Numbered from the stretch's first letter, positions 15,517 through 23,814 are shown. The stretch is DNA of 64,000 nucleotides from Paractinoplanes pyxinae (GCF_026626335.1 NZ_JAPNTZ010000008.1:1-64000), one strand, 5' to 3'. Notes: generated by a model not told the origin, from the letters alone. Made by a program: numbers and translations.

Positions 15517-16029
15517 ATGACCGACCTCACCGACCTCGAGCAGAAGAGCCTCAACGAGATCCCCCACCCGGCCCTGTCCGAGGGTTCCAGCATCTACGGC
15601 GGCACCAAGGTCTTCCCCGACTACAAGGCCGAGGAGGGACAGAGCTACTTCACGCTCGTGCACGGCATCGCGCACGAATCGTCGGTCAGCTTCGTCGCCG
15701 TCCTGCAGGCGACGCGCGCACTACGCAAGGGTTTCGAGGCGGCCATCTACTTCTACGGGCCGGGCTCGCTGAACTGCCTGGCCACCCGCGGCTTCCCGAC
15801 CACCGGCACCTCGGCGTTCCCGGGCGAGCACAACATCAACAACTCGCTCAAGACGTTCATGGCCGAGGGCGGCAAGGTCTACTGCTGCCGGTTCGGGCTG
15901 TCGCTGCACGGCGCCCGCGAGGAGGACCTGATCGAGGGCGTCATCCCCACGCATCCGCTGGACGTTCAGGACGCATTGATCCACTACGCGCGCAAGGGCG
16001 CGATCATCAACTCGACCTACCAGCTCTGA
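15517..16029 (+). CDS. MSMEG_0572/Sll0783-family nitrogen starvation protein
   Basis: A 170-residue protein of the MSMEG_0572/Sll0783 family. Recognisable segments are SSIYGGTKVFPDYKAEEGQ, a DsrE-like core (VLQATRALRKGFEAAIYFYG) and the C-terminal HPLDVQDALIHYARKGA. In cyanobacteria the family member is induced by nitrogen starvation; the reaction is unknown. AAGGAG lies 6 nt before the ATG, 12 nt after the amidohydrolase stop, so the genes are one transcript. The conserved Cys residues in KVYCCRFGLS may be functional. Confidence 0.87.
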   Translation: MTDLTDLEQKSLNEIPHPALSEGSSIYGGTKVFPDYKAEEGQSYFTLVHGIAHESSVSFVAVLQATRALRKGFEAAIYFYGPGSLNCLATRGFPTTGTSAFPGEHNINNSLKTFMAEGGKVYCCRFGLSLHGAREEDLIEGVIPTHPLDVQDALIHYARKGAIINSTYQL

Positions 16030-16056
16030 CCCGTCCAACCACCCCACCCACCACCC

Positions 16057-17124
16057 ATGACCAGACTAAAGCGTTCTCTTGACGTCCGATCGGACCTGGC
16101 CGTGCGCGGCGTTCGGGTGGCCACACCTGTACGCCGGCCGGCCGGGGCCGGTCCCAGCGACGACGGTCACCTCGTGATCGACGGGGGCAATGCCGCCCTT
16201 CCGATCAACCCGCAAAGCCCTTATGAGGTGCGGGACAACAAGCTCTGGCTGGGCGAGTCCGACACTGGATTGTCGTTGTCCGTCGTACACCGACCGAAGT
16301 TCTACGACCTGACGACCGCCGACGGCATTCCGTACGAACAGATTGCGCGTTTGCACGGCAAGGACGTCCTGGCGACAACAGTTGTCCAAACGTGCATCCG
16401 GTACGCCGAGGACCAGCGCTGCCGGTTCTGCACGATCGAGGAGTCGCTTCGCGCCGGCGCGACGGTGGCCGCCAAGACCCCGGCCCAGCTGGTCGAAGTC
16501 GCCGAAGCGGCCGTACGCCTCGACGGTGTCCGCCAGATGGTCATGACGACCGGCACCACGACCGGCCCGGACCGCGGCGCGCGAAACCTGGTCCGCTCGG
16601 TGCGCGCCGTCCTGGAGGCGGTGCCGGGCCTGCCGATCCAGGTGCAGATCGAGCCGCCGGGTGACCTCGCGGTCATCAGGGACCTACGCGACGCGGGCGC
16701 AGTGTCGATCGGTATCCATGCCGAGGCGCTCGACGACGACATCCGCCTGAAGTGGATGCCCGGCAAGGGCTCGGTGCCGATGGCCGAGTACGAGGCGGCC
16801 TGGGACTACGCGGTCGAGGTGTTCGGGCGCAACCAGGTGTCGACGTACCTGCTGATCGGCCTCGGCGAGGACCCGGACGACCTCGTCGAGGGATGTCGCA
16901 AGCTGATCGACCGCGGCGTCTACCCGTTCGTCGTCCCGTTCCGCCCCATGGCCGGGACCCTGGCCCGCCGGGACGGCATATCCGGGCCGGCGCCCTCACT
17001 GGTACGAGATGTCTCGTCCCGGGTGGCCGCGCTGCTGCGGGAGGCCGGGATGCTCGGCAGCGACCAGGCGGCCGGCTGCGCCGCGTGCGGCGCCTGCGGC
17101 GTGCTCCAGGCGGCCGGCGGATGA
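16057..17124 (+). CDS. MSMEG_0568-family radical SAM protein
   Basis: A 355-residue radical SAM enzyme of the Nit1C cluster. The iron-sulfur site is CIRYAEDQRCRFC, with Cys113, Cys122 and Cys125. This C-x8-C-x2-C spacing differs from the usual C-x3-C-x2-C. A barrel follows (MTTGTTTG; IQVQIEPPGDL; YLLIGLGEDPDDL). The C-terminus ends in a Cys-rich CAACGAC (Cys341, 344 and 347), possibly a ligand set for a second cluster. It should generate a radical from SAM to modify a cluster intermediate. No ribosome site is visible before the ATG; the 27-nt spacer is C-rich. The stop lies 19 nt before the next gene. Confidence 0.88.
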   Translation: MTRLKRSLDVRSDLAVRGVRVATPVRRPAGAGPSDDGHLVIDGGNAALPINPQSPYEVRDNKLWLGESDTGLSLSVVHRPKFYDLTTADGIPYEQIARLHGKDVLATTVVQTCIRYAEDQRCRFCTIEESLRAGATVAAKTPAQLVEVAEAAVRLDGVRQMVMTTGTTTGPDRGARNLVRSVRAVLEAVPGLPIQVQIEPPGDLAVIRDLRDAGAVSIGIHAEALDDDIRLKWMPGKGSVPMAEYEAAWDYAVEVFGRNQVSTYLLIGLGEDPDDLVEGCRKLIDRGVYPFVVPFRPMAGTLARRDGISGPAPSLVRDVSSRVAALLREAGMLGSDQAAGCAACGACGVLQAAGG

Positions 17125-17143
17125 CCGGAGGAGGTTGCGCGAC

Positions 17144-18505
17144 ATGACTGATCTGGTGCCTGCACTGCTCGGATCGCCGCGTTTTCTGATCGAACCTGCA
17201 CGAACGCTCACCGACTATCACCGGTTGCGCAGGCGTGTGTTCGTCGGCGAACAAGAACTGTTCGCGGTGAGCGATCTGGACGATCGGGATGACGATCCGC
17301 GCACGATCGTGCTCGAGGCGCGCGATTCGAGCGGAGCACTGCTCGGAGGTGTCCGGTTGGGGCCGGCTTCCGACGGGCCGGACATCGGGTGGTGGCAGGG
17401 CGGCCGTTTGGTCGTCGATCCGGCGGTGCGGGGTGCGCAGCGGATCGGGCCGGCACTTGTCCGGGCCGCCTGTGCGGCTGCGGAACAGGTGGGAGCGCTG
17501 CGGTTCGACGCGACCGTGCAGAGCCGGTTCCGGCGGATGTTCGAGCGGCTCGGCTGGGAGCCGGTGCGTCCGGTGACCGTTGCGGGGCGGCCGCACCACC
17601 TGATGCGGTGGCCCATCGGGCGGATCGCCGCGCTGGCCGGGGCGACGAAGAATCCGCTGGGTGCGCTGTTGGACGGGCTTCATCTCGGCGGGTCGGGATT
17701 CGTAGGAGACGACGGAGCGCCGGTACCAGGATCGGACCTGATCGCGGCGTGCGACGCGATCCTGCCGTCGATGGTGGAGCGCGACCCGGACTGGGCGGGC
17801 TGGTGCTCGGTGCTGGTCAACGTGAACGACCTGGCGGCGATGGGCGCGGCGCCGGTCGGGCTGCTCAACGCGGTCGGCGCCCGCGACGCCGCACATGCCG
17901 CCCGGATCATCGGCGGGGTGAGGCGGGCGGCTGACGCGTACGGAATTCCGGTTCTGGGCGGTCACACGCAGCTCGGAGTGCCGGCCGCACTGTCGGCGAC
18001 GGCGCTCGGCAGGACCTCGAACCCGGTGCCGGGCGGAGGAGGCCGGCCTGGTCAGCGGGTCCGGCTCACGGTTGACGTCGGCGGCGACTGGCGGCCGGGC
18101 TACCACGGGCGGCAATGGGACTCGACCAGCCGCCGCACCGGCGAGGAACTGCGCCAGATGCAGGCGTACGCGGGAATCGCGCAACCCGACGCGGCGAAGG
18201 ACGTGTCGATGGCCGGCATCGCCGGGACGCTCGGCATGCTGGCCGAGGCCAGCAGCTGCGGCGCCGTCGTGGACGTGGCGGCCGTACCTCGCCCGGCCGG
18301 CACCACCATGGGCGACTGGCTGACCTGTTTCCCAGGCTTCGCGATGCTCACGACCGGCGATCATCGCCCAGCGCCGACCGGCCCGGCCGTCGCAGCAGAC
18401 TGCGGCGAACTGACAACCGGCGAGGGCGTCCGCCTGCGCTGGCCCGACGGCGAACTGACCACCGCCCTGCCCGGCCGCGTCACCGGAATGGGCCCCGCGA
18501 AATGA
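17144..18505 (+). CDS. GNAT acetyltransferase fused to AIR synthase-like domain
   Basis: A 453-residue two-domain protein. Residues ~1-150 are a GNAT N-acetyltransferase (MSMEG_0567/sll0786 type; FRRMFERLGWEPVRPV near its end). Residues ~165-453 resemble AIR synthase/PurM (sll0787 type): VLVNVNDLAAMGAAPVGLLN matches the ATP-binding N-domain and SMAGIAGTLGMLAE the C-domain. In cyanobacteria these are separate genes. The fusion suggests acyl transfer followed by ATP-dependent activation or cyclisation in one pathway. The start at 17144 is set by GGAGGAGG 9 nt upstream. Confidence 0.88.
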   Translation: MTDLVPALLGSPRFLIEPARTLTDYHRLRRRVFVGEQELFAVSDLDDRDDDPRTIVLEARDSSGALLGGVRLGPASDGPDIGWWQGGRLVVDPAVRGAQRIGPALVRAACAAAEQVGALRFDATVQSRFRRMFERLGWEPVRPVTVAGRPHHLMRWPIGRIAALAGATKNPLGALLDGLHLGGSGFVGDDGAPVPGSDLIAACDAILPSMVERDPDWAGWCSVLVNVNDLAAMGAAPVGLLNAVGARDAAHAARIIGGVRRAADAYGIPVLGGHTQLGVPAALSATALGRTSNPVPGGGGRPGQRVRLTVDVGGDWRPGYHGRQWDSTSRRTGEELRQMQAYAGIAQPDAAKDVSMAGIAGTLGMLAEASSCGAVVDVAAVPRPAGTTMGDWLTCFPGFAMLTTGDHRPAPTGPAVAADCGELTTGEGVRLRWPDGELTTALPGRVTGMGPAK

Positions 18506-18713
18506 GCGAACGCGCATCCAACGAACAGCCTCGGACAACCGCCGGCACGGCGGCGGATGTCGCAATGAGCGAGCGCGCGCGAATGGAAGCGGAGAGATGA
18601 GCGAACGCGCATCAAGTGAACAACCCGCGGACAACGTTCGGCGCTGCGGCGGGGGTCGGGATGTAAGTGGACGCGCGCCAGCGAGCAGAAGCCATGTCAT
18701 CAACGGGTACTGA
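18502..18713 (+). repeat. Repeat block with two ATGA-coupled mini-ORFs
   Basis: Between the GNAT/AIR gene and the first nitrilase, ATGAGCGAACGCGC-like sequence recurs at 18502, 18565, 18597 and, decayed, at 18661. The copy at 18502 overlaps the upstream stop and opens a 32-codon frame ending at 18600. Its stop overlaps a second ATG (18597) opening a 38-codon frame to 18713. Both begin MSERAS and share SxEQP. They may be real coupled peptides or a tandem duplication; I cannot decide. Confidence 0.5.
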
Positions 18714-18730
18714 AGCGTAGGAGGCAGAGC

Positions 18731-19552
18731 GTGATCAAGGTGGCTGCGGTCGCGGAGGCGTTCGACCGCGATCTCGAGGATGACTTTGGCCGCGTGGAGA
18801 AGTTGGTGGGGGCGGCGCGGGCGGACGGTGTGCGGCTGTTGGCGCTGCCTGAGGCCTGCTTGGGTGGCTATCTGGCCGATCTGAACGGGCAAGCGGAGCT
18901 GCCGCCGGCGTTGCGGGTGGACGGGCCGGAAATCGCGCGACTCATCGAGATCGCGGGCGACATGGTGGTGTGTGCCGGTTACTGCGAAGACGCGGGGGAC
19001 GGCGTCCGCTACAACAGCGTGGTCTGTGTGGGTGACGGGCGGGTGCTCGGCAATCACCGGAAGGTGCACCAGCCGTTGCGCGAGGATGCCAGTTACGCGT
19101 CGGGGGAATCGTTCGCCGCGTTCGACACGCCGGTGGGCCGGGTCGGGCTGATGATCTGCTACGACAAGGCGTTTCCGGAGTCGGCGCGCTCCCTCGCCCT
19201 GGACGGCGCCGAGATCATCGTGTGCGTGTCGGCCTGGCCCGGCAGTCGCACCAACGCTCCGGCCGACCTGGCCGACGACCGGTGGACGCGGCGGTTCGAC
19301 CTGTTCGACCGGGCTCGAGCGCTCGAGAACCAGGTCGTGTGGATCTCGGCCAATCAGGCGGGCACCTTCGGGTCGCTACGGTTCGTGTGCAGCGCGAAGA
19401 TCGTGGATCCGGGCGGTGATGTGCTGGCCACTACTGGCTGTGCTCCTGGCATGGCCGTCGCGACCGTCGACGTCGCCGGATCGCTCACCGATGCCCGCCG
19501 CTACATGGGACATCTGCGCGACCGTCGCCCGGCCGCCTACGCCACGGCCTGA
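18731..19552 (+). CDS. Nit1C-type carbon-nitrogen hydrolase (nitrilase), active-site intact
   Basis: A 273-residue nitrilase-superfamily enzyme with a complete catalytic triad: Glu41 (LALPEACLGGY), Lys111 (NHRKVHQP) and Cys143 (LMICYDKAFPE). Enzymes of this fold hydrolyse nitriles, cyanide or amides through a cysteine thioester. The Nit1C subgroup is linked to cyanide assimilation in some proteobacteria. The GTG start follows AGGAGG with 6 nt spacing. The TGA stop shares one base with the ATG of the next gene (TGATG), so the two nitrilase-fold proteins are probably made together. Confidence 0.9.
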   Translation: MIKVAAVAEAFDRDLEDDFGRVEKLVGAARADGVRLLALPEACLGGYLADLNGQAELPPALRVDGPEIARLIEIAGDMVVCAGYCEDAGDGVRYNSVVCVGDGRVLGNHRKVHQPLREDASYASGESFAAFDTPVGRVGLMICYDKAFPESARSLALDGAEIIVCVSAWPGSRTNAPADLADDRWTRRFDLFDRARALENQVVWISANQAGTFGSLRFVCSAKIVDPGGDVLATTGCAPGMAVATVDVAGSLTDARRYMGHLRDRRPAAYATA

Positions 19553-20376
19553 TGGCAGTCACCCGGATCGCGGCCGCCGCGGCCCACTTCGGGCGGGACC
19601 TGGACCACGACCTCGGCCGGATCGAGAAGCTGATCGGTGACGCCCGCGAGGCCGGTGTCGCCCTGCTGGTGCTGCCCGATGCCGCGCTCGGCGGCTACCT
19701 GGCCGACCTGCGGCACCCTGACCCGGCCGCGTTCCCGCCCGCGCTCGATCCGGACGACCCCATGTTCAAGCACATCGCCGCGGCCGCTCGCGACATGGTC
19801 GTCTGCGTCGGTTTCTGCGAGGGCGACGGGGACGATCGCTACAACGCCGCGGTCTGCCTGAGCGGCGACGGTGTGCTCGGACGGCACCGGAAAGTGCACC
19901 TGCCGGCGGCGGAAGGCATCGTCTATCGCGCCGGCGACCGGTTCGGCGCCTTCGACACGCCGGTGGGCCGGATCGGCATGCTGATCGACTACGACAAGAC
20001 GTTTCCCGAGTCAGCCCGCACCCTTGCGCGCGACGGCGCCGAGATCGTGGCCTGCCTGTCCGCGTGGCCGGCCAGCATCACCAACGCCGCGCCGAAGATG
20101 TCCCAGGACCGCCAATCCCGGCTGTTCGATCTGTACGACTGTGCGCGCGCCGCCGAGAACCAGATCGTCGTGGTGTCGTCGAACCAGACCGGCGCGGCGG
20201 GCGGCATGCGCTTCCTGGGCCAGGCCAAGGTGGTCGGTCCGGCCGGCAACGTCCTCGCCCGCACGTGGGCGAAGGCGGGCCTGGCGGTTGCCGAGTTGGA
20301 CGTTTCGCTCGAGATCGCGCATGCGCGGCGCGTCCTCAGTCATCTGGCCGAACTGCGCCCGGGGGCCTACCGGTGA
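19552..20376 (+). CDS. Nitrilase-fold paralogue lacking catalytic Cys and Glu
   Basis: A 274-residue tandem paralogue of the preceding nitrilase, alignable along its whole length. The catalytic Glu is Asp43 (LVLPDAALGGY) and the nucleophile Cys is Asp146 (MLIDYDKTFPE; codon GAC at 19987-19989). Only Lys114 (RHRKVHLP) is kept. The rest of the fold is well conserved (FDTPVGRIG; AAENQIVVVSSNQ; FLGQAKVVGPAGNVLA), so it is not a decaying gene. It cannot use cysteine chemistry and is probably a pseudoenzyme: a regulatory or structural partner of the active nitrilase, or a neofunctionalised protein. Its stop overlaps the next GTG. Confidence 0.88.
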   Translation: MAVTRIAAAAAHFGRDLDHDLGRIEKLIGDAREAGVALLVLPDAALGGYLADLRHPDPAAFPPALDPDDPMFKHIAAAARDMVVCVGFCEGDGDDRYNAAVCLSGDGVLGRHRKVHLPAAEGIVYRAGDRFGAFDTPVGRIGMLIDYDKTFPESARTLARDGAEIVACLSAWPASITNAAPKMSQDRQSRLFDLYDCARAAENQIVVVSSNQTGAAGGMRFLGQAKVVGPAGNVLARTWAKAGLAVAELDVSLEIAHARRVLSHLAELRPGAYR

Positions 20377-21413
20377 AGATTGCCCTGCTCACGTACTCGA
20401 CCCGTCCGCGCGGCGGTGTCGTGCACACACTGGAATTGGCCGAAGCGCTCATAAAGCTGCATCACGAAGTGAGCGTTTGGACACTAGGGCGCGGCGGCGG
20501 CTTCTTCCGGCCGGTTGATCCACGAGTCCGCCTGGAAGTTGTTCCCTTCCCCGACCGGCCGGGCGAGTCGGTCGGTGAGCGCATCGTGCGGTCGATCGCG
20601 CTGTTGCGCGAAGCGTTCACTCCTGACGCGTACGACGTAGTGCACGCACAAGACTGCATAAGCGCAAACGCCGTCGACCGATGTGTGCGCACCGTGCACC
20701 ACCTCGACCAATTCACCACGCCCGAGCTGGTCGCCTGCCACGAACGCGCAATCGTTCGTCCGTACGCGCACATTTGTGTTTCGTCGGCCGTCGCCGGCGA
20801 GCTGGCGGCCGGGTGGGGCCTGAACGCCACCGTGATCCCCAACGGCGTCGACTACGAGCGGTTCGCCTCGGCGGAACCGCTCAAGACCGAGCATCCGTAT
20901 CTGTTGTCCGTCGGCGGCATCGAGCCCCGCAAGGGTTCGCTCGACCTGCTCGACGCGTACGCCGAGATGCACACCGACTTGCGTTTGGTGATCGCCGGCG
21001 GCGAGACCTTGTTCGACTACCGCGACTACCGCGCACGGTGGGACGCCCGGGCCGCCTCGCTCGACGTCGCGCCGACCGTGCTCGGTCCCGTGGATCATGA
21101 CGCCCTGCCGTCGCTGGTCGCCGGTGCGGCCGCCTTCGCCTTCCCCTCCACCAAAGAGGGCTTCGGCCTGGCCGCCATGGAGGCGCTGGCCGCCGGCGTC
21201 CCGGTCGTCGTCCGCGACCTGCCGGTCCTACGCGAGGTCTTCGGCGACGCCGTCGGCTACGGCCACGACCCGTCGTCGCTGGCCGCCGCTCTCACCCAGG
21301 CCGTGAACCGGCCGAACGAGAATCGCCGCGCCGCCGGACGCGCCCTCGCCGCCGCCCACACCTGGGAGATCGCCGCCCGCCGCCACATCGACTTCTATTC
21401 GACGCTGCAGTGA
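20373..21413 (+). CDS. MSMEG_0565-family glycosyltransferase (GT4)
   Basis: A 346-residue GT-B glycosyltransferase, the last gene of the nitrilase-type run. The N-terminal domain opens MKIALLTYSTRPRGGVVHT. The linker/C-domain has the donor-binding motifs VGGIEPRKGSLDLL and FPSTKEGFGLAAMEALAAG (E-x7-E). Such enzymes move a sugar from a nucleotide donor, so the cluster product may be glycosylated; this is an inference. The GTG start overlaps the preceding stop (GTGA), so translation is coupled. Confidence 0.87.
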   Translation: MKIALLTYSTRPRGGVVHTLELAEALIKLHHEVSVWTLGRGGGFFRPVDPRVRLEVVPFPDRPGESVGERIVRSIALLREAFTPDAYDVVHAQDCISANAVDRCVRTVHHLDQFTTPELVACHERAIVRPYAHICVSSAVAGELAAGWGLNATVIPNGVDYERFASAEPLKTEHPYLLSVGGIEPRKGSLDLLDAYAEMHTDLRLVIAGGETLFDYRDYRARWDARAASLDVAPTVLGPVDHDALPSLVAGAAAFAFPSTKEGFGLAAMEALAAGVPVVVRDLPVLREVFGDAVGYGHDPSSLAAALTQAVNRPNENRRAAGRALAAAHTWEIAARRHIDFYSTLQ

Positions 21414-21560
21414 ACCGCGCACCCCGGAGACGCCGAGGCCAGCGCCTGCCAGCCGAACTGACCAGCGAGGATCGGCAGCCGCCCGGACGGCAGGCTTGCG
21501 GTGCTAGTCGATCGAGGCCGACCTGGGTTCGTCGTTGCGCATGTGACAGGCGCCGGTGTA

Positions 21561-22110
21561 CAGCCGCAACAAACCTCCGCGCCCAGGTCGGCTCAGGCGG
21601 CGTGCATCCACAACGACCTCGGCCCCCGGGTCAGCTCAGCCGGAGTGCAGCCGCAACGCCTCCGCGCCCAGGTCGGCTCAAGCGGCATGCAGCCGAAACC
21701 CCCTCCACGCCGGTCAGCCCGGACAGCGTGCAGCCGAATCGACTGCCGCGCCGGGTCAACAACGAGCCAGACGCCGCAGTGCGGGCCGCCATCGCCACCA
21801 CCCTGGCCCGGCGGGGACGCTCAGGTGGCGTACGGCCGCAACGACCTCCACGCCGGTCGACTGGCGCGGCATCCAGCCGCAACGACCTCTGCACCGGTCA
21901 GCCCAGAGAGCCCGCAGCCGCAACGACTCCCACGCCGGTCAGCCCGGACAGCGTGCAACTTGAACGACTCCGGCGCCGGTCAGGCCGGACAGCGTGCAGC
22001 CGGAACGATCTGCGCACCGGTCGACTCGCGCGACGTGCAGCCAAACGGTCTCCGCGCCGGTCAGCTCGGGCGGCGTGCACCCGGAACAGCCTGGCGGAAC
22101 GGGCTCCTAA
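21561..22110. repeat. 41-bp tandem repeat array
   Basis: About 12 copies of a unit beginning CAGCCGCAACGACCTC. Units start at 21561, 21605, 21648, 21690 and 21731, then after a degenerate stretch at 21833, 21874, 21915, 21956, 21997, 22038 and 22078. Most steps are exactly 41 bp, which is not a multiple of three. There are no spacers, so it is not CRISPR. The 21414-22144 gap holds no supported gene. Confidence 0.9.
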
Positions 22111-22144
22111 GCTGGTGCGACAACGGCGGGCTGCCGATACAGGC

Positions 22145-22852
22145 CTAGATGTCGACGCTGGCGAACTGTTTGCCTGCGGTGTTGACCACGCGGACTGAGC
22201 GGACGTCGGCCGGCGCCACCAGTGCGCTTCCGTTCAGGTTCGTGCCGCCTGCTTCGCCGGCTGGGGAGACCAGCCAGCTGCCGGCCTGGGCCACGTAGCC
22301 GTCCTTGGCGACAACCTCCAGCACGCACCGCTCGCCGGCTGGGATGCCGGACACGGCGGCGTTCACGCGCACCCAGCCGGCCGCGGGCGCCACCGCCACA
22401 GTGATGCGGGCGCCGGTGGTGGCGTCGACCGCCGTGGCCGTGCGCGTGCCGGGAACGGTGGTCGCCGGGGTGGTGGCCGCCGTCGTGGGCTGCGCCAGCG
22501 GGGTCTCGGGCGTGGTGGTGCGGCCGGCCAGGATGCCGCCGCCGATGGCCACCGCCACGAGCAGGGCCGCGGCTGAGGAAACCAACGCCGTACGGCGCCG
22601 GTTTCGATTGGTCGACTCGGTGCGCACCTGGCGCAGGGTGCGTTGCAGCAGCAGGTCGCCGCCGTCGGGTGGGCCCTCGAGCAGCATGGGCTCGGGCACC
22701 GCCTCCAGCGCGGCGCTCCACTCGCGCAGGGAGTCGACTTCCGTGCGGCATTCGGCGCAGGTCGCGAGATGCTCGTCGACCTGGCGCCTTTCCTCCGGCG
22801 TCAGCGTGTCGAAGAGGTAGCCGGCGATGTCGGCGTGCTCGGCCGGCGTCAC
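22145..22852 (-). CDS. Zinc-finger anti-sigma factor (RskA-like)
   Basis: A 235-residue membrane anti-sigma factor. The N-terminal ~75 residues are a ZAS-like sigma-binding domain with His-x3-Cys-x2-Cys (DEHLATCAECRTEV). A single membrane helix follows (TALVSSAAALLVAVAIGGGI, about 110-130), then a Thr-rich linker and an extracytoplasmic RskA-like domain (WLVSPAGEAGG near the end). Start GTG 22852 is supported by GGAGG 8 nt upstream and overlaps the stop of the DUF1996 gene (GTGA). No ECF sigma gene lies next to it, which is unusual for this class. Confidence 0.85.
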   Translation of the reverse strand: MTPAEHADIAGYLFDTLTPEERRQVDEHLATCAECRTEVDSLREWSAALEAVPEPMLLEGPPDGGDLLLQRTLRQVRTESTNRNRRRTALVSSAAALLVAVAIGGGILAGRTTTPETPLAQPTTAATTPATTVPGTRTATAVDATTGARITVAVAPAAGWVRVNAAVSGIPAGERCVLEVVAKDGYVAQAGSWLVSPAGEAGGTNLNGSALVAPADVRSVRVVNTAGKQFASVDI

Positions 22853-23814
22853 GGCGCGGACCTCCGCACCGTCGTGTCGTCGCATTTCTGGCCGCGGTTG
22901 AGGCAGCTCACGACGCGGGCCATGGTCGCCTCGGGCATGAGGTTGACCAGGAAGCCGTGGTCGGTGGCGGGGTCGTGGTCCTGGTCGTCGAAGGCGTCGA
23001 TCTGGTACCGGGTGCCATGGGGGATGGCGTACGCCATGGTGATCTGCAGCCGTGGGACGGCGAACGTGCCGACCGGGCACCCGCCGCCGGCGACCGGGAA
23101 GACCACGTGCTGGCGGTGGTTCTTGCTGTCGATCTGGCGGCCGTCCCAGCAGCTGGGGAAGTCGAAGATCCGCACCACGGCGGCGCCGTCGTCGCAGAGC
23201 GGGTACTTCATGGTCTGCCTCTCCGGAGTGTTCGAGCAGGTCCAGCGGCTGCGGGCGAGCGCCCCGCCGTTGGTGTGAGCGTAGGCGTCACCGACGGCCG
23301 CGCGCAGCAGTCGCGGCATCGGCAGCACCGGCCCGAGCGGGTTGCCGTAGTAGGTCATCGTCAGCGAGACCGGCACCTGCACCGGCCCGCCGTGCCCATT
23401 GTCGCTCGCCCCGGCAAGCCGCAGCACCGCCCAGTAGTAGGTGGAGGCGTCTCCGTTGGAACAAGTCGTCGGTTTTCCGGCCAGATCGGCGATGGTCGAG
23501 TCGGTCTGGACGCCCAGGTTGCCGATGTAGTCGTGCAGGTGGTGGACCGGCCCCGGCTTGCCCGGCGTGACCACGATGTTGGCCGTGTTGCGATGGCCCC
23601 GCTCGTTGCGGCCGCAGTTCCAGCTGTACGAGCCGGTGGAGGCGCCCGCGACCGGCCGGACCGCAGCCGGCACGTCCTGCGCCTCGTCCATGGTCGTGTA
23701 GTACGGCCCCCACGAACCGCGCACCAAGTGGACCGTGACCCCGGCGACCAGCACGAGCACGGCCAGCAGCGCTTCGAGGGCGAGCACCCGCCGCCCGGCC
23801 GAAGCCATCGACAT
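22849..23814 (-). CDS. DUF1996-domain secreted/membrane-tethered protein
   Basis: A 321-residue protein with an N-terminal hydrophobic segment (VLALEALLAVLVLVAGVTVHLV) that acts as a signal anchor. The DUF1996 domain has its usual features: CGRNERGHRNTANIVVTPG, then DFPSCWDGRQIDSKNHRQH and PVGTFAVPRLQITMAY. The family is common as secreted proteins in actinobacteria and fungi; the function is unknown. It is co-translated with the anti-sigma factor. Starts at 23814 and 23874 are both possible; 23874 would overlap the palindromic operator, so 23814 was taken. Confidence 0.83.
   Translation of the reverse strand: MSMASAGRRVLALEALLAVLVLVAGVTVHLVRGSWGPYYTTMDEAQDVPAAVRPVAGASTGSYSWNCGRNERGHRNTANIVVTPGKPGPVHHLHDYIGNLGVQTDSTIADLAGKPTTCSNGDASTYYWAVLRLAGASDNGHGGPVQVPVSLTMTYYGNPLGPVLPMPRLLRAAVGDAYAHTNGGALARSRWTCSNTPERQTMKYPLCDDGAAVVRIFDFPSCWDGRQIDSKNHRQHVVFPVAGGGCPVGTFAVPRLQITMAYAIPHGTRYQIDAFDDQDHDPATDHGFLVNLMPEATMARVVSCLNRGQKCDDTTVRRSAP

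Noticed and set aside
16676..19069. A 797-codon minus-strand open frame across the nitrilase cluster
   Set aside because: It is a shadow of the radical SAM, GNAT-AIR and nitrilase genes, Arg/His/Pro-rich and without any family signature.
19552..20376. The second nitrilase as an ordinary functional duplicate
   Set aside because: Two of three catalytic residues are replaced, read directly from the codons at 43 and 146.
21561..22110. The tandem array as a CRISPR array
   Set aside because: Units abut with no unique spacers, and no cas genes are present.
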